Positions 51,263-61,815 are shown, numbered from the stretch's first letter. The stretch: DNA of 64,000 bases from Methylomonas sp. AM2-LC (GCF_039904985.1 NZ_CP157005.1:558001-622000), one strand, 5' to 3'. The notes: a model not told the origin generated them from the sequence alone. Numbers and translations: made by a program.

Positions 51263-51290
51263 ATCTTTTTTCAAATAAATTCTCACAAAA

Positions 51291-52547
51291 ATGTTTAAGT
51301 CGTTAGCAACAATGCCCAAGAGTCATACTTACTCATTTCACTATGCGTGGGTAGTACTCGCGGTCACTTTTCTGTGCTTGTTTGTTGCTTCGGCACTGCG
51401 CTCTATTCCAGGGATCATCATGTTGTCCCTGGAACAGGAGTTTGATTGGAATCGGGAAACGATTAGCGGCGCAATTTCACTTAACCTAGTTTTATTTGGT
51501 CTTGCCGGTCCATTTCTAGGTAGGTTGATGGATGTCTACGGCGCCAAACGCATCAGTGTTATCACGTTGATTTTGTCGGTGGCAGGCGCCGGTGGTAGCG
51601 TTTTTATGCAGGAGTCCTGGCAAATGTATTTGCTTTGGGGATTACTGATTGGAGCTGGTTCGGGAGGCACTTCAATGATTATGGGATCGGCGTTGATCAA
51701 TCGCTGGTTCCATAAACACAGGGGGTTGGCGATAGGAATATTAGGGGCGGCTTTCTCCTCTGGCCAGTTAGTTTTTACCCCTGTCCTAATGCATATCAAT
51801 GTTCATGAAGGCTGGCGCGCGGCGACAATGTTTATCGCCTTGGCATTAGGCTTAGTGGCTTTACCCTTGGTCCTGAAGTTTTTAAGAGACGATCCCGAAT
51901 CAAAAGGGTTGTTGCCTTTTGGCGCCAAAGGCGTTCATGGAACAATACTTAAACCTGATCTAAATCCAATGCGATCGGCCATGAGCAGTCCTCAGTTTTG
52001 GCTGTTGGCTTCGAGTTTTGGGATTTGCGGTTTAACCACCTCCGGTTTGTTTCAGACTCATTTGATTCCCCACGGCATCGAACACGGCTTCACTGAAATG
52101 ACCATGGCGATGTCGTTAGGGGTAATGGGCGCGGCCGATGTGTTCGGCACCATTTTATCCGGTTGGTTATGCGACCGCTACGGCAAGCGCTGGCCGCTGG
52201 TGTTTTATTACGTAGTCAGAGGCGCATCGCTCATACTTCTGCCCAGCATAGATACTACAGGACAATTAATGATTTTCTCGATTATCTATGGCATGAATTG
52301 GTTGTCGACCATTCCGGCAACCTCATCTTTGACCGCAGATTTATTCGGAAAACAAAACGTCGGCGTGGTATTTGGCTGGATTTGCTTCGCACATCAAATC
52401 GGGGCGGCCATTGCCGCCTACAGTGCTGGTTACGTCCATAGTCTGATTGGCGACTACAGGTTGGCGTTTGTTGCGTCAGGCCTGTTCGCTTTTGTCGCAA
52501 CTGGCATCGTTCTTTTTATAAAAGAACCGCAACCAGTTCGTTTTTAA
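51291..52547 (+). CDS. MFS transporter, OFA/monocarboxylate-like
   Basis: 418 residues, 12 membrane helices. The N-terminal HYAWVVLAVTFLC start, EFDWNRETISGAISL, GRLMDVYGAKR after helix 2, and WFHKHRGLAIGI after helix 4 are typical of the oxalate/formate antiporter and monocarboxylate group. Its likely cargo is a small carboxylate. The start could be ATG 51291 or 51312. Cotranscription with pxmABC is likely from spacing. Confidence 0.88.
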   Translation: MFKSLATMPKSHTYSFHYAWVVLAVTFLCLFVASALRSIPGIIMLSLEQEFDWNRETISGAISLNLVLFGLAGPFLGRLMDVYGAKRISVITLILSVAGAGGSVFMQESWQMYLLWGLLIGAGSGGTSMIMGSALINRWFHKHRGLAIGILGAAFSSGQLVFTPVLMHINVHEGWRAATMFIALALGLVALPLVLKFLRDDPESKGLLPFGAKGVHGTILKPDLNPMRSAMSSPQFWLLASSFGICGLTTSGLFQTHLIPHGIEHGFTEMTMAMSLGVMGAADVFGTILSGWLCDRYGKRWPLVFYYVVRGASLILLPSIDTTGQLMIFSIIYGMNWLSTIPATSSLTADLFGKQNVGVVFGWICFAHQIGAAIAAYSAGYVHSLIGDYRLAFVASGLFAFVATGIVLFIKEPQPVRF

Positions 52548-52567
52548 CTTAATTTTGGAGTAATAAC

Positions 52568-52972
52568 ATGCCTTTGGTTCGAATATCGTTAATGAAACAA
52601 GAAAAAAAAGAGTTCGGGAGAAAGATCGGCGAAATTGTCCATCAGGAAATGGTGCATACCATCAGCGTGCCTGAAAAAGATTATTTTCAGGTTATTACTG
52701 AGCACGATGGTAACTCCCTAATCTACAACTCAAGCTATCTTGATATACAACGCAGTGATGGAATTATTTTTATACAAATAACCTTGAATGAAGGAAGAAG
52801 TGTTGATTTAAAGAAGTTGCTTTACAAAAACATAGCCGATCGTCTCCATCATGAGTTAGATGTCCGTAGAGAAGATGTTTTAATAAATCTGGTTGAAGTC
52901 AAAAAGGAAAATTGGTCGTTTGGGAATGGAATTGCACAGTATGCCTACCTAATGTGTACTAGCCTTACCTAA
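52568..52972 (+). CDS. Tautomerase-superfamily protein
   Basis: 134 residues. Pro2 directly follows the start Met and would be the catalytic N-terminal proline after Met removal. The beta-alpha-beta repeat and length fit the two-domain tautomerase group (4-oxalocrotonate tautomerase or malonate-semialdehyde-decarboxylase-like). GGAG at 52557-52560 supports the start. It follows the MFS gene by 20 bases, so the pair is probably functionally linked. The substrate is unknown. Confidence 0.85.
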   Translation: MPLVRISLMKQEKKEFGRKIGEIVHQEMVHTISVPEKDYFQVITEHDGNSLIYNSSYLDIQRSDGIIFIQITLNEGRSVDLKKLLYKNIADRLHHELDVRREDVLINLVEVKKENWSFGNGIAQYAYLMCTSLT

Positions 52973-53288
52973 TGACTAATACACCTAATGAGATAAGTTA
53001 TCCTTTGGATTACAACGCTTATCAGCTTCGAAGCTGGGTTTCATTATTATTCAACCCAGCCTGCTTCTGCAAGCCAAACGTTGGCTTATTTCCTGTTTTT
53101 GGTCGTTGGCAAAATCACACCGACTGTCGCGTCTTGGCCGTACTTTGCCTATCAGTATCTGATCAGGTCTGAGCTAGTAAATGTAAGACAATACTAACTA
53201 ACGCTAACCGTCAAAAAGCTTCTGCTGGGTTTAGCGTTGCTCTACCCAGCATGATTACCGCTCTTTGCATCCGTGCAAGTATACAGAT
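52973..53288. other. Intergenic region with two related hairpins
   Basis: 316 bases between the tautomerase and the PRC gene. Two stems share the same core: GCTGGGTT/AACCCAGC (53033-53040 with 53053-53060) and GCTGGGT/ACCCAGC (53224-53230 with 53244-53250). The second is followed on the minus strand by a T-run and probably terminates the PRC gene; the first may terminate the pxm unit. A 66-codon frame starting at 52972 has no protein features. Confidence 0.6.
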
Positions 53289-53840
53289 TTAAGGTGTTAC
53301 GCGATAAAATTGACCAAGTGCTTCGCGTTGTTCTTCCCATTTCTCTGAGTTTTCCGGCCAATGTCTTTTATCAAAACCCGGCGCATTTTTTAAGGTCGCT
53401 TTGTCTAAATCGAGAATGTAATAATCTTTAGGACTTGTCCAATGCAGCGCTCTCCAAGGAATGGCAAATAGTTTGTCTCCCATGCCCATTAGGCCGCCGA
53501 ACGAAACTACCGCATAAACTACTTGGCCGTTTGCAGGATCAATCACCAAGTCCTTGATATCGCCAAGGCTATCTCCAGTGGTATTTTTAACCTTGGCCCC
53601 TGTGATTTTGCTAGCTCGACTGACCTGTTGCATCGATTTATTGGCCTCCTTCGCTTGTTCGATTGACACCTCTTTATTAGCTTCATTAAGCTCAGTTTGT
53701 TTTTCTTTAACTTCTTGTTGTTTTTCAATAAGTTCTTTTTGCTTCTCTTTTACCTCATCCGCATAGAGGGGCGTTGCAAATGCCGAACTTAGAAAATACA
53801 CTGCGACGATCGGGATTAATTTCTTCAACTTATTCTCCAT
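53289..53840 (-). CDS. Exported PRC-barrel protein with Lys/Glu coiled coil
   Basis: 183 residues. A signal peptide ends ADE-ward after LYA near residue 27. A helical stretch of repeated KQKE/KQTE-type heptads covers about 30-70. The PRC-barrel is at about 75-145 (ITGAKVKNTTGDSLGDIKDLVID, then VVYAVVSFGGLMGMGDKLFAIP). It is a periplasmic protein; partners are unknown. Its terminator is probably the hairpin at 53224-53250. Confidence 0.83.
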   Translation of the reverse strand: MENKLKKLIPIVAVYFLSSAFATPLYADEVKEKQKELIEKQQEVKEKQTELNEANKEVSIEQAKEANKSMQQVSRASKITGAKVKNTTGDSLGDIKDLVIDPANGQVVYAVVSFGGLMGMGDKLFAIPWRALHWTSPKDYYILDLDKATLKNAPGFDKRHWPENSEKWEEQREALGQFYRVTP

Positions 53841-54141
53841 TTTTTATAATGATCACTACGTTTTTAGTTTGATTAAATGCCATGTAAGTTTCCTCAAACT
53901 ATCACTAACATTATCCATAACCAGAAAGGCTGTCAGTACGCTAACGAACATTTGTAATTGGAGTAATTGGTAAACTCAATACTCATTACACCTTGGTATT
54001 GCTAGAACAGTCGTAACGCTCTTACAACCAATTGTATGCTTTGAAGCTACGCATTTTAGAAAAGTAAACATAAACACCACGCTATTTAGTCTGCGTAGTC
54101 TAAAATACAAGCTAACTTTTTGTTAAGTACTCAGACTTAAA
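53841..54141. other. Divergent intergenic region, no gene seen
   Basis: 301 bases between the PRC-barrel and MBOAT genes. It must hold promoters for both; none is close enough to consensus to name. I see no repeat or RNA gene. Confidence 0.45.
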
Positions 54142-55782
54142 ATGATTTTTAATTCCCTGGCGTTTGCCATTTTTCTTCCGATTGTACTGCTACTTTATTA
54201 TGTGGTGGGTAAACGCTATCAAAACTGGGTTTTATTACTTGCTGGTTATACGTTCTATGGCGTTTGGGATATACGCTTTCTGTACTTGGTATCACTGTCT
54301 ACGGTTCTGGATTTTTGCACAGGATTAATGATTGCGAATGGGCAATTGACTATGGCTCAGCGTTGGGCGGCTACTGCGCATATTCTTGGCTTTGCTGTGT
54401 GTTTTTTAGTACCAGATTGGCATGCAGTAACGTTTCAGGGATTGATGTTGGAAAATATTGATTGGTCTCCGCTGTTACATCCGACTAGTTTTGGGCTTAA
54501 AGTTTTGGCGATAACCGCCATGGGTGTTACTGCCGCTCATATTGCCTATCCATATTGTCTAAAGTACATGACAGAATCCACTAAACGGATTTTCTTTCTG
54601 CGTTGCAGTTTGTTTGGGCAGTTGGGAATGTTGGGTATTTTTAAATACTATAATTTTTTTGTCGCAGAAGCCGAACTAGTGGCCAAAAATTTAGGTTTTG
54701 ATGTGCCCACGCTACATCTAGAGATTATTTTGCCGATAGGCATTTCTTTTTATACATTCCAAACCTTAAGTTATGTGTGTGATGTCTACTGGGGAAAAAT
54801 GCAGCCCGTGGTTCGCTTACGCGATTTTGCCCTGTTTGTTTCCTATTTTCCGCCTTTGGTGGCTGGACCTATTGAACGTGCGTCACACTTAATACCAAGA
54901 ATATTGGGCGAAAGGCGTGTTAGTTTCGATACAGTAATGCAAGGTGCTTATCTCATTTTGTTGGGGTTAGTAAAAAAAATGGCGATTGCAGATGGTCTGG
55001 CTGCTAGTGTTTCATCCATATACAACAGTAGCGGAGCAGTAGGCTGGTTAGATATAGTTACCGCTACTTTGGCTTTTGCGGTGCAGATATATTGTGATTT
55101 TTCGGGTTACTCGGATATAGCCTGCGGTGTTTCGCTGTGGTTTGGTATAGAGCTTTTAAAAAATTTCGATCAACCTTATTTTTCGCTTAATCCATCTGAA
55201 TTTTGGCGGCGTTGGCATATTAGTCTTTCCTCTTGGCTGCGCGATTATTTGTATATTCCTCTAGGCGGTAACCGCGGAACAGAACTTAACACTTATCGAA
55301 ATTTAATGCTGACCATGGTGCTGGGTGGTTTATGGCATGGAGCAGCCTGGAATTTTTTATTATGGGGAGCATATCAAGGGGCTATGTTGATTATGCATCG
55401 CTTATTCGTTGGACCCAAGCCAAAAGAATTTTCGGGTTCTATGCTACAACGTTTACCGAGAATGGCTGTTTTTTTCGTATTCGTTTGTTACGGTTGGTTG
55501 TTATTTAGAGCAACATCTTTTGAGCAAATTGATACATTTACACATATTCTATTGACCGATTTTTCTGATATGTCCTTGCATCTGAAATTTCCACCGTTTA
55601 GTGCTTTATTGGGGGTATTGTTACTTACAGTAATAGAAGTTTATCAGTTTAAATTTAAGCAGATACATTTCTACGCCAGTTACCCTGGCTATATACACGG
55701 TGCTGTTTATGCGCTTCTCATTACGGTCTTTATTATGGGGTTGTCTAATGACAGTCAGCAATTCATCTATTTCCAGTTCTGA
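54142..55782 (+). CDS. AlgI-like MBOAT O-acyltransferase
   Basis: 546 residues, about 12 membrane helices. The MBOAT catalytic His is H399 in MVLGGLWHGAAWNFLLWG; AlgI-type landmarks include ILPIGISFYTFQ, SYFPPLVAGPIERA and EFWRRWHISLSSWLRDYLY. It passes acetyl groups across the membrane to acetylate a polysaccharide. It overlaps the downstream SGNH gene by 35 bases, so the two form a transfer pair as in alginate or other glycan acetylation. Which polymer is unknown. Confidence 0.93.
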   Translation: MIFNSLAFAIFLPIVLLLYYVVGKRYQNWVLLLAGYTFYGVWDIRFLYLVSLSTVLDFCTGLMIANGQLTMAQRWAATAHILGFAVCFLVPDWHAVTFQGLMLENIDWSPLLHPTSFGLKVLAITAMGVTAAHIAYPYCLKYMTESTKRIFFLRCSLFGQLGMLGIFKYYNFFVAEAELVAKNLGFDVPTLHLEIILPIGISFYTFQTLSYVCDVYWGKMQPVVRLRDFALFVSYFPPLVAGPIERASHLIPRILGERRVSFDTVMQGAYLILLGLVKKMAIADGLAASVSSIYNSSGAVGWLDIVTATLAFAVQIYCDFSGYSDIACGVSLWFGIELLKNFDQPYFSLNPSEFWRRWHISLSSWLRDYLYIPLGGNRGTELNTYRNLMLTMVLGGLWHGAAWNFLLWGAYQGAMLIMHRLFVGPKPKEFSGSMLQRLPRMAVFFVFVCYGWLLFRATSFEQIDTFTHILLTDFSDMSLHLKFPPFSALLGVLLLTVIEVYQFKFKQIHFYASYPGYIHGAVYALLITVFIMGLSNDSQQFIYFQF

Positions 55783-56915
55783 TTCGCAAATTAAACCAGT
55801 GCCGTTTTTAACCGGTCGCCGGGTGGCGGTTGCGTTGCTATGGACTCTGTTCTGGCTGGTATTGATTGATATTCTGCTGAATGTTCAGTTTTCGATGCCA
55901 AAATCGCCATTAGAACAGCCCAGCAAACTGCAAAATTATTTTGACTATGGCCGATCTGTGGAAGGTAAATTTCGCTTGATGGTTGGGCCAGATAAAGAAT
56001 CGACTGCTTTAATTGCACAAGCAGGTTGGCTGGTTGACGATGCGCAAGACCAACAGCCTAGTGTTGCCTCTGCACCCGATAAGCTATTGATTGCCGCTTA
56101 TGGGCAATCGTTTACGCAACAGATTTGTCATTCTTTACAAAGTTTGGATTCTCGTATAGAGCTGCGCTTTAAAGGTGGGCCTTCTTCTACCTTGGCGCAT
56201 TCCTATGCTTACTACAAATTCGATGCCAGTCATCATCGTGCTGATATCGTTGTGCTTGGTATTCTCGCCTCGTCTTTGCCATTTAGCATGGCGCCCACCA
56301 TAGCCACTCTAAATTTTGAGGGGGCTGCACCATACACCTATCCGTTTTATTCTTTAATGGACGGGCAATTGGTCGAAAATGATCCGTTGATTCATTCACT
56401 GGATGAATTACGCACTGCGTTATGGAGTAAACCCGAACAATGGGATGCCTATGTGGCAATGCTGCGTAGCAAATCGCCCACTTTCAATGGTTGGGTATTT
56501 GAGAGCGATTGGTTTGATTATTCAGTTCTGGGTAAAATGGTGCGTCGTAGTATTGGGCAGAAACACGTTCATGATGTTACCGCCAGATATTGGAATGCAC
56601 AGGGATTTACCAATGCAGATGGGCTTTTGGATATATCCAATGCCCTGATTGCTGATTTTGTCAGTAAGGTTAGGGCTAAAAATCAAATGCCTTATATCTT
56701 ACTTATTCAGGATAAAGGTTATAAAGACCACTTGGTACTGGCATTTGAAAAACAATTGAAACAAATGGATGTTCCCTATCTAAGTACGCATCAGATTGCG
56801 CCAAGTACAAACATGCGAAATTTTGTCAGTGATGGTCATTTTACCCCCCGAAGTGACTGCCGATATAGCCATGGCTTTTCGTAAAGATATTTTAAATCGT
56901 CGTGGTATGAATTAA
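55748..56915 (+). pseudogene. AlgX/AlgJ-like SGNH protein, apparently frameshifted near the 3' end
   Basis: About 380 residues from ATG 55748. One N-terminal membrane helix (about residues 22-43) is followed by a periplasmic SGNH-type domain: block I is AAYGQSFT, and block V is SDGHFT. Three residues after that motif a run of six C's (56844-56849) shifts the frame, and translation then ends at 56884 with unrelated residues. If one C is removed, the frame continues to TAA 56913-56915 with a plausible end (RKDILNRRGMN). This is either a sequencing error or a real 3' frameshift. It partners the MBOAT gene upstream. Confidence 0.75.
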
Positions 56916-57000
56916 TGCGTTCGAGTGATTAGTGAAAGCAGACATCGTTAAATTTTATATTTTCAGGTATTATATACTGCCTTTTAATTGACTTATCGAC

Positions 57001-57972
57001 ATGCAAATTGGCACCTATCAACTTCCTAGTAAAGTGCTATTGGCACCCATGGCTGGGATTACCGATCAGCCTTTCCGGCAACTGTGCACACAGTACGGAG
57101 CGGGCTTAACGGTTTCTGAAATGGTTATTTCCAATACCGAGTTGCAACATCACGCTAAAACTATCAAAAAAACTGAGTTTAGTAGTGGTATCCGTTCGAT
57201 TCAAATTTTGGGTACTGAGCCGCAACAAATGGCTGCCGCTGCCCGCCTGAATCAACAACGCGGAGCACAGATTATTGATATTAATATGGGCTGTCCGGCT
57301 AAGAAAGTGTGTTCAGTGGCGGCGGGTGCAGCATTATTAAGAGACGAATCGTTAGTTGCTGATATATTGAGTGCTGTGGTTGCTGCTGTTGATATCCCTG
57401 TTACTTTAAAAATTCGTACCGGATGGGATGTACAAAATAGGAATGCGCTAAACATTGCTAAAATAGCTGAAGACAATGGCATTTCGGCCTTAACCATACA
57501 TGGACGCAGTCGGGCATGCAAATTTGCAGGACAAGCGGAGTACGACACCATCAAATTAGTTAAGCAGGCGGTTAATATTCCAATTATTGCAAATGGTGAT
57601 ATTACCAGTGCCGAAAAAGCCCTGCAGGTTTTACAATATACCGGTGCCGATGCTGTAATGATTGGCCGTGCTGCACAAGGTAAGCCATGGATTTTCAGAG
57701 AGCTTATCAGCAAGATGGGTGGTGAGGTTTATTTACCACCTTCTTTGAGCGAAATCAAAACTATTATTAATCAACATCTGCATAATTTATATAGTTTTTA
57801 CGGCAATAGTAGTGGTGTTAAAATTGCACGTAAACATATAGGCTGGTATTTCGATCAATTTGGCTGTTTACCAGCCACACAAAAAATGGCAATTAATCAA
57901 GCCCAACAGCCTGATAAACAACTGGCTTTAGTCAACGAGTCATTTGATCTAATCTCTTTACGAGTCGCATAA
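57001..57972 (+). CDS. dusB: tRNA-dihydrouridine synthase B
   Basis: FMN enzyme that reduces uridines in the D-loop of tRNA. 323 residues. TIM-barrel landmarks are LAPMAGITDQPFRQL, INMGCPAKKVCSVAAGA (with the catalytic Cys), and ADAVMIGRAAQGKPWIF. fis begins at the next base, the dusB-fis operon typical of gammaproteobacteria. Confidence 0.97.
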   Translation: MQIGTYQLPSKVLLAPMAGITDQPFRQLCTQYGAGLTVSEMVISNTELQHHAKTIKKTEFSSGIRSIQILGTEPQQMAAAARLNQQRGAQIIDINMGCPAKKVCSVAAGAALLRDESLVADILSAVVAAVDIPVTLKIRTGWDVQNRNALNIAKIAEDNGISALTIHGRSRACKFAGQAEYDTIKLVKQAVNIPIIANGDITSAEKALQVLQYTGADAVMIGRAAQGKPWIFRELISKMGGEVYLPPSLSEIKTIINQHLHNLYSFYGNSSGVKIARKHIGWYFDQFGCLPATQKMAINQAQQPDKQLALVNESFDLISLRVA

Positions 57973-58236
57973 ATGCAAATTAAAACAGTCGCTATTCAAG
58001 CTGGTAACGAACATACGCTCTCTGATCATGTGCGATCTTGTGTTGAAGACTATTTTGCCCACCTTAATGGGCACGACTCAACAAACTTATACCAATTAGT
58101 GCTAAACGAAGTTGAAAAGCCATTGTTGGAAACAGCTTTAAAACACGCGGACTTTAATCAAAGTAAAGCTGCTAAAGTGTTGGGGCTTAGCCGTAGCACG
58201 TTACGAAAAAAGCTGGAACAATACGGCATTAGTTGA
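57973..58236 (+). CDS. fis: DNA-binding protein Fis
   Basis: 87 residues, slightly shorter than E. coli Fis (98). The C-terminal HTH is clear (ALKHADFNQSKAAKVLGLSRSTLRKKLEQYGI). It bends DNA and regulates rRNA and other genes. Its ATG abuts the dusB stop. The N-terminal beta-hairpin region has diverged from the enteric form. Confidence 0.95.
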   Translation: MQIKTVAIQAGNEHTLSDHVRSCVEDYFAHLNGHDSTNLYQLVLNEVEKPLLETALKHADFNQSKAAKVLGLSRSTLRKKLEQYGIS

Positions 58237-58391
58237 TTCAGCGTGTTTTGCATACCTATTTATGTCTCAGCAGTTTGTGTCAATAAACTGCAATTTTGCC
58301 TTTTCTGATGTTGGTATCATTTTAAATTAGCCACAGACATCAAACAATTTCCAAATCATTATAAATTATTCTCCTTATATCTGAGGTCTGC

Positions 58392-59948
58392 ATGAACAAA
58401 AGAGTGACCCGTGCTTTGATAAGCGTTTCCGATAAAACTGGCGTTTTGGCATTTTGTCGGGAGTTAAATCAACTGGGTATCGAATTATTATCCACGGGCG
58501 GTACCGCAAAGTTATTGGCCGAAAATCAAATTCCGGTAACGGAAGTTGCCGAATATACTGGATTTCCAGAAATGATGGCTGGCAGAGTTAAAACCTTACA
58601 TCCCAAAATTCATGGTGGTATCCTAGGCCGGCGCGGTATTGATGATGAAGTAATGGCTGAAAATGCTATCCATCCGATTGATCTAGTCGTTGTAAATTTA
58701 TACCCATTTGAGCAGACTATCGCTAAACCTGATTGTGATCTGGAAACAGCGATTGAAAATATCGACATTGGTGGCCCTGCCATGATTCGTTCTGCGGCTA
58801 AAAATCATGCGGATGTGGCAATTATTGTTGATCCACAAGATTATCAAGCCATTTTGTCGGAATTAACCAGCCAGGCTGGCAGCTTAAGTCACTCGACACG
58901 CTTTAAACTAGCACTAAAAAGTTTTGAACATACCGCACGCTACGACACGGCAATCGCAACTTACTTAAGTAAAATAACATCCGAAGGTTTGCCGGAAACC
59001 TTAAATCTGCAGTTCCATAGACTGCAATCCTTGCGATATGGTGAAAATCCGCATCAGCAAGCGGCATTTTATCAGGAAAAAAATCCGCCCATTGGCAGTA
59101 TTGCAGCTGCTAAGCAACTGCAGGGTAAGGAATTATCATACAACAATATTGCGGATGCAGATGCTGCACTGGAATGTGTTAAAGCATTTATAGAGCCGGC
59201 CTGTGTCATTGTTAAGCATGCCAATCCTTGTGGTGTTGCCATCGCAACAGATATTGGTGCAGCCTACGATTTGGCTTATGCTACCGATCCTACTTCTGCC
59301 TTTGGCGGCATTATTGCTTTTAATCGGGAGTTGGATGCTAAAACGGCAGGCGAAATTGTTAGTCGCCAATTTGTAGAAGTGATTATTGCTCCAGCCATTG
59401 CGCCAGAGGCATTAACAATACTGAGTAAAAAACAAAATGTGCGCGTGCTGGATTGCGGTCTGTGGACAGAAAGCCAAACGCCGGCATTTGATTTCAAAAG
59501 GGTGTCAGGTGGGTTGTTGGTGCAAGACAAAGATATCGGCAACATTACCATCGCTGATATTAAAATCGTTAGTGCGCGAGTTCCAACGGATCAGGAAATG
59601 ACAGATTTACTATTTGCCTGGAAAGTGGCCAAATTTGTAAAATCCAATGCTATTGTTTACTGTAAAAATGGCCAAACTATCGGAATTGGAGCCGGTCAGA
59701 TGAGTCGAGTGTATTCGGCAAAAATTGCAGGTATTAAAGCTGCTGATGAGGGCTTGATTGTACCGGGTTCAGTAATGGCTTCTGATGCTTTTTTTCCATT
59801 CCGCGATGGTATAGATGCAGCTGCTGCGGCAGGGATTACGGCGGTGATACATCCTGGCGGTTCTATGCGTGATGAAGAGGTGATTGCTGCTGCTAATGAG
59901 CATAACATTGCGATGGTGTTAACCGGAATGCGACATTTTAGACATTGA
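58392..59948 (+). CDS. purH: AICAR transformylase/IMP cyclohydrolase
   Basis: Last two steps of IMP synthesis. 518 residues. The cyclohydrolase domain is N-terminal ([29 protein letters not shown]), and the transformylase domain has [10 protein letters not shown] and the C-terminal [15 protein letters not shown]. It is usually followed by purD; here cysDN follows on the other strand. Confidence 0.98.
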   Translation: MNKRVTRALISVSDKTGVLAFCRELNQLGIELLSTGGTAKLLAENQIPVTEVAEYTGFPEMMAGRVKTLHPKIHGGILGRRGIDDEVMAENAIHPIDLVVVNLYPFEQTIAKPDCDLETAIENIDIGGPAMIRSAAKNHADVAIIVDPQDYQAILSELTSQAGSLSHSTRFKLALKSFEHTARYDTAIATYLSKITSEGLPETLNLQFHRLQSLRYGENPHQQAAFYQEKNPPIGSIAAAKQLQGKELSYNNIADADAALECVKAFIEPACVIVKHANPCGVAIATDIGAAYDLAYATDPTSAFGGIIAFNRELDAKTAGEIVSRQFVEVIIAPAIAPEALTILSKKQNVRVLDCGLWTESQTPAFDFKRVSGGLLVQDKDIGNITIADIKIVSARVPTDQEMTDLLFAWKVAKFVKSNAIVYCKNGQTIGIGAGQMSRVYSAKIAGIKAADEGLIVPGSVMASDAFFPFRDGIDAAAAAGITAVIHPGGSMRDEEVIAAANEHNIAMVLTGMRHFRH

Positions 59949-59974
59949 TCGCTAATCTGGCATTTTAGCTTTAG

Positions 59975-60001
59975 GTTGCGCTGAGCTTAGTGATGCGCAA
60001 C
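59975..60001. other. Inverted repeat between convergent purH and cysN
   Basis: Perfect 7-base stem GTTGCGC (59975-59981) with GCGCAAC (59995-60001), loop 13 bases. It is a possible terminator between convergent genes; no T-run. Confidence 0.35.
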
Positions 60002-60122
60002 TGTCGCGATTGCTGCGCCTCTGGCGGCATAACCTATAAAACAGGTAATTAATTTGCTACGGATGGGATTGATGAAGTAGGCATCAGGCCCAGCCGCAGC
60101 CGATTATTTAGCGGGTTATCTC

Positions 60123-61745
60123 TTAGTGAAGTACGCTACGCTTTTTAAGCTCAACATAAATATCATCAACGCTAAACTCACCACAATCAAAACTGATGTC
60201 TGTCGCAGCTTGCGTGTCCAAGCACAGGCACAATAAGCCTGCCTGTTTAACTGCGTTAATCAGCGTTAAATCGGCATTTTCCAAAATAGTGCAAGCATGT
60301 CCTGTATCGAACAATTTTCGTTCTAATTGGTAAGCATACTGTTTGGCTTGTGTACCCAGAAAAACAATACTGGTCGGGGTTTGTGCAAAGCGGGTGGCAC
60401 GTTCTTCTGCGGTGACTGGAGACCATTCTTCTGCGCTGGCATCGCCACTAATCATCCCTGCGCCTACGGTGACATTGGTTAATCTGTCAATAATGATAAA
60501 CGATCCACTGCTTTTGTTACGTTTGTAAGGGTCGAACACCACAGGTGCATTTACGCTAACTGTACAAGAGCCAATTTCATTCAGCTTAAGCTCATTTGCA
60601 TCGTGATGCTCTAGAGTGTTTACATCAATGCGATGATGTATCAGCGAAACTGAGCCAGAAACACTGCGTGTTGCCAATTTAAGGATATATTGACGACCCG
60701 GTGTCATTGGCTGTTCTGTCATCCACACCAGAGTGGCTTTAAATTTATCGGCAATGCTAGGTGCTGATTGTTGTTGACCAATTAAGATATCGCCGCGGCT
60801 GATGTCTATTTCATCTGTCAAAGTCAGTGTTACCGCCATCCCAGCGAACGCCAATTCCAGGTCGCCATCATAGGTGACTATGGATTTAATGTGACTGGAT
60901 TTGCCTGAAGGTAGGGCGGTAATTTTATCGCCTTGTCGAAAAACACCCGACGCCACAGTGCCGCAGAAGCCACGAAAATCCAGATTAGGACGATTAACGT
61001 ATTGCACTGGAAACCGTGCATCAACAAAATTGTGATCGCTGGCAATTTCGATGGTGTTTAATAGTTCCATCATCGGTTTGCCAGTATGCCAAGGCATATG
61101 CTCACTGGGGTTGACTACATTGTCACCGTCCAGAGCCGACATAGGAATAAAATGAATATCGTCCAAAGCAAGTGTTTTTACAAACGCCAGATAATCGGAT
61201 TTAATGGTATTAAAAACTGTCTCGCTATACTCCACCAGATCCATTTTATTGATGGCTACAATAATATGTTTAAGACCCAATAAAGAGGCAATAAAACTAT
61301 GCCGTTTGGTTTGCGTTTGCACGCCATATCGGGCATCAATCAAAATCACGGCTAAATCGCAGGTTGAAGCACCTGTTGCCATGTTGCGGGTATATTGCTC
61401 GTGGCCGGGAGTGTCGGCAATAATAAATTTACGTGTCGAAGTGGAAAAATAACGATAAGCGACATCTATGGTAATTCCTTGCTCACGTTCCGCCTGTAAG
61501 CCATCCACTAATAAAGCCAAATCAATCTTGCCAGCTCCGGTAGTGCCAGATTTAACGCTGTCGGCCTGAACTGCTGCCAGCTGATCTTCGTAAATCATTT
61601 TCGAATCGTGCAATAAGCGACCGATCAGGGTGCTTTTACCATCATCCACATTACCACAGGTCAAAAACCGTAATAGTTCTTTGCGTTCGTGTTGCGCCAA
61701 ATAGGCGTCGATATCGGTGCTAATTAAATCAGATTGGTGGGACAT
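60123..61745 (-). CDS. cysN: Sulfate adenylyltransferase subunit 1, with degenerate APS-kinase-like tail
   Basis: GTPase subunit that drives adenylation of sulfate by CysD. 540 residues, about 65 more than a stand-alone CysN. EF-Tu-like motifs are present: [15 protein letters not shown] (G1), [12 protein letters not shown] (G3), NKMD (G4). The extra C-terminus (about 450-540) follows the shape of APS kinase ([20 protein letters not shown], then [12 protein letters not shown]) but the GLSGAGKST-type P-loop is replaced by FLGTQAKQY, so the kinase cannot be active. It lies 70 bases after cysD. Confidence 0.95.
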   Translation of the reverse strand: MSHQSDLISTDIDAYLAQHERKELLRFLTCGNVDDGKSTLIGRLLHDSKMIYEDQLAAVQADSVKSGTTGAGKIDLALLVDGLQAEREQGITIDVAYRYFSTSTRKFIIADTPGHEQYTRNMATGASTCDLAVILIDARYGVQTQTKRHSFIASLLGLKHIIVAINKMDLVEYSETVFNTIKSDYLAFVKTLALDDIHFIPMSALDGDNVVNPSEHMPWHTGKPMMELLNTIEIASDHNFVDARFPVQYVNRPNLDFRGFCGTVASGVFRQGDKITALPSGKSSHIKSIVTYDGDLELAFAGMAVTLTLTDEIDISRGDILIGQQQSAPSIADKFKATLVWMTEQPMTPGRQYILKLATRSVSGSVSLIHHRIDVNTLEHHDANELKLNEIGSCTVSVNAPVVFDPYKRNKSSGSFIIIDRLTNVTVGAGMISGDASAEEWSPVTAEERATRFAQTPTSIVFLGTQAKQYAYQLERKLFDTGHACTILENADLTLINAVKQAGLLCLCLDTQAATDISFDCGEFSVDDIYVELKKRSVLH

Positions 61746-61815
61746 GGTTTTCCTAAAACATGAGTAAATGACGTCGCTGCGTTATTTTTCTGAATCAAAA
61801 TTAAAATTGGGATGC

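Noticed and set aside
46207-52972. Recent horizontal transfer of the pxm block judged by base composition
   Set aside because: Hand counts of 60-base samples gave 31 G/C in pxmB and 29 in the MRJP gene against 29 in neighbouring clpB, so there is no clear contrast to support transfer.
52972-53172. 66-codon frame overlapping the tautomerase stop
   Set aside because: No ribosome-binding site and no protein character; it runs through a terminator-like hairpin.
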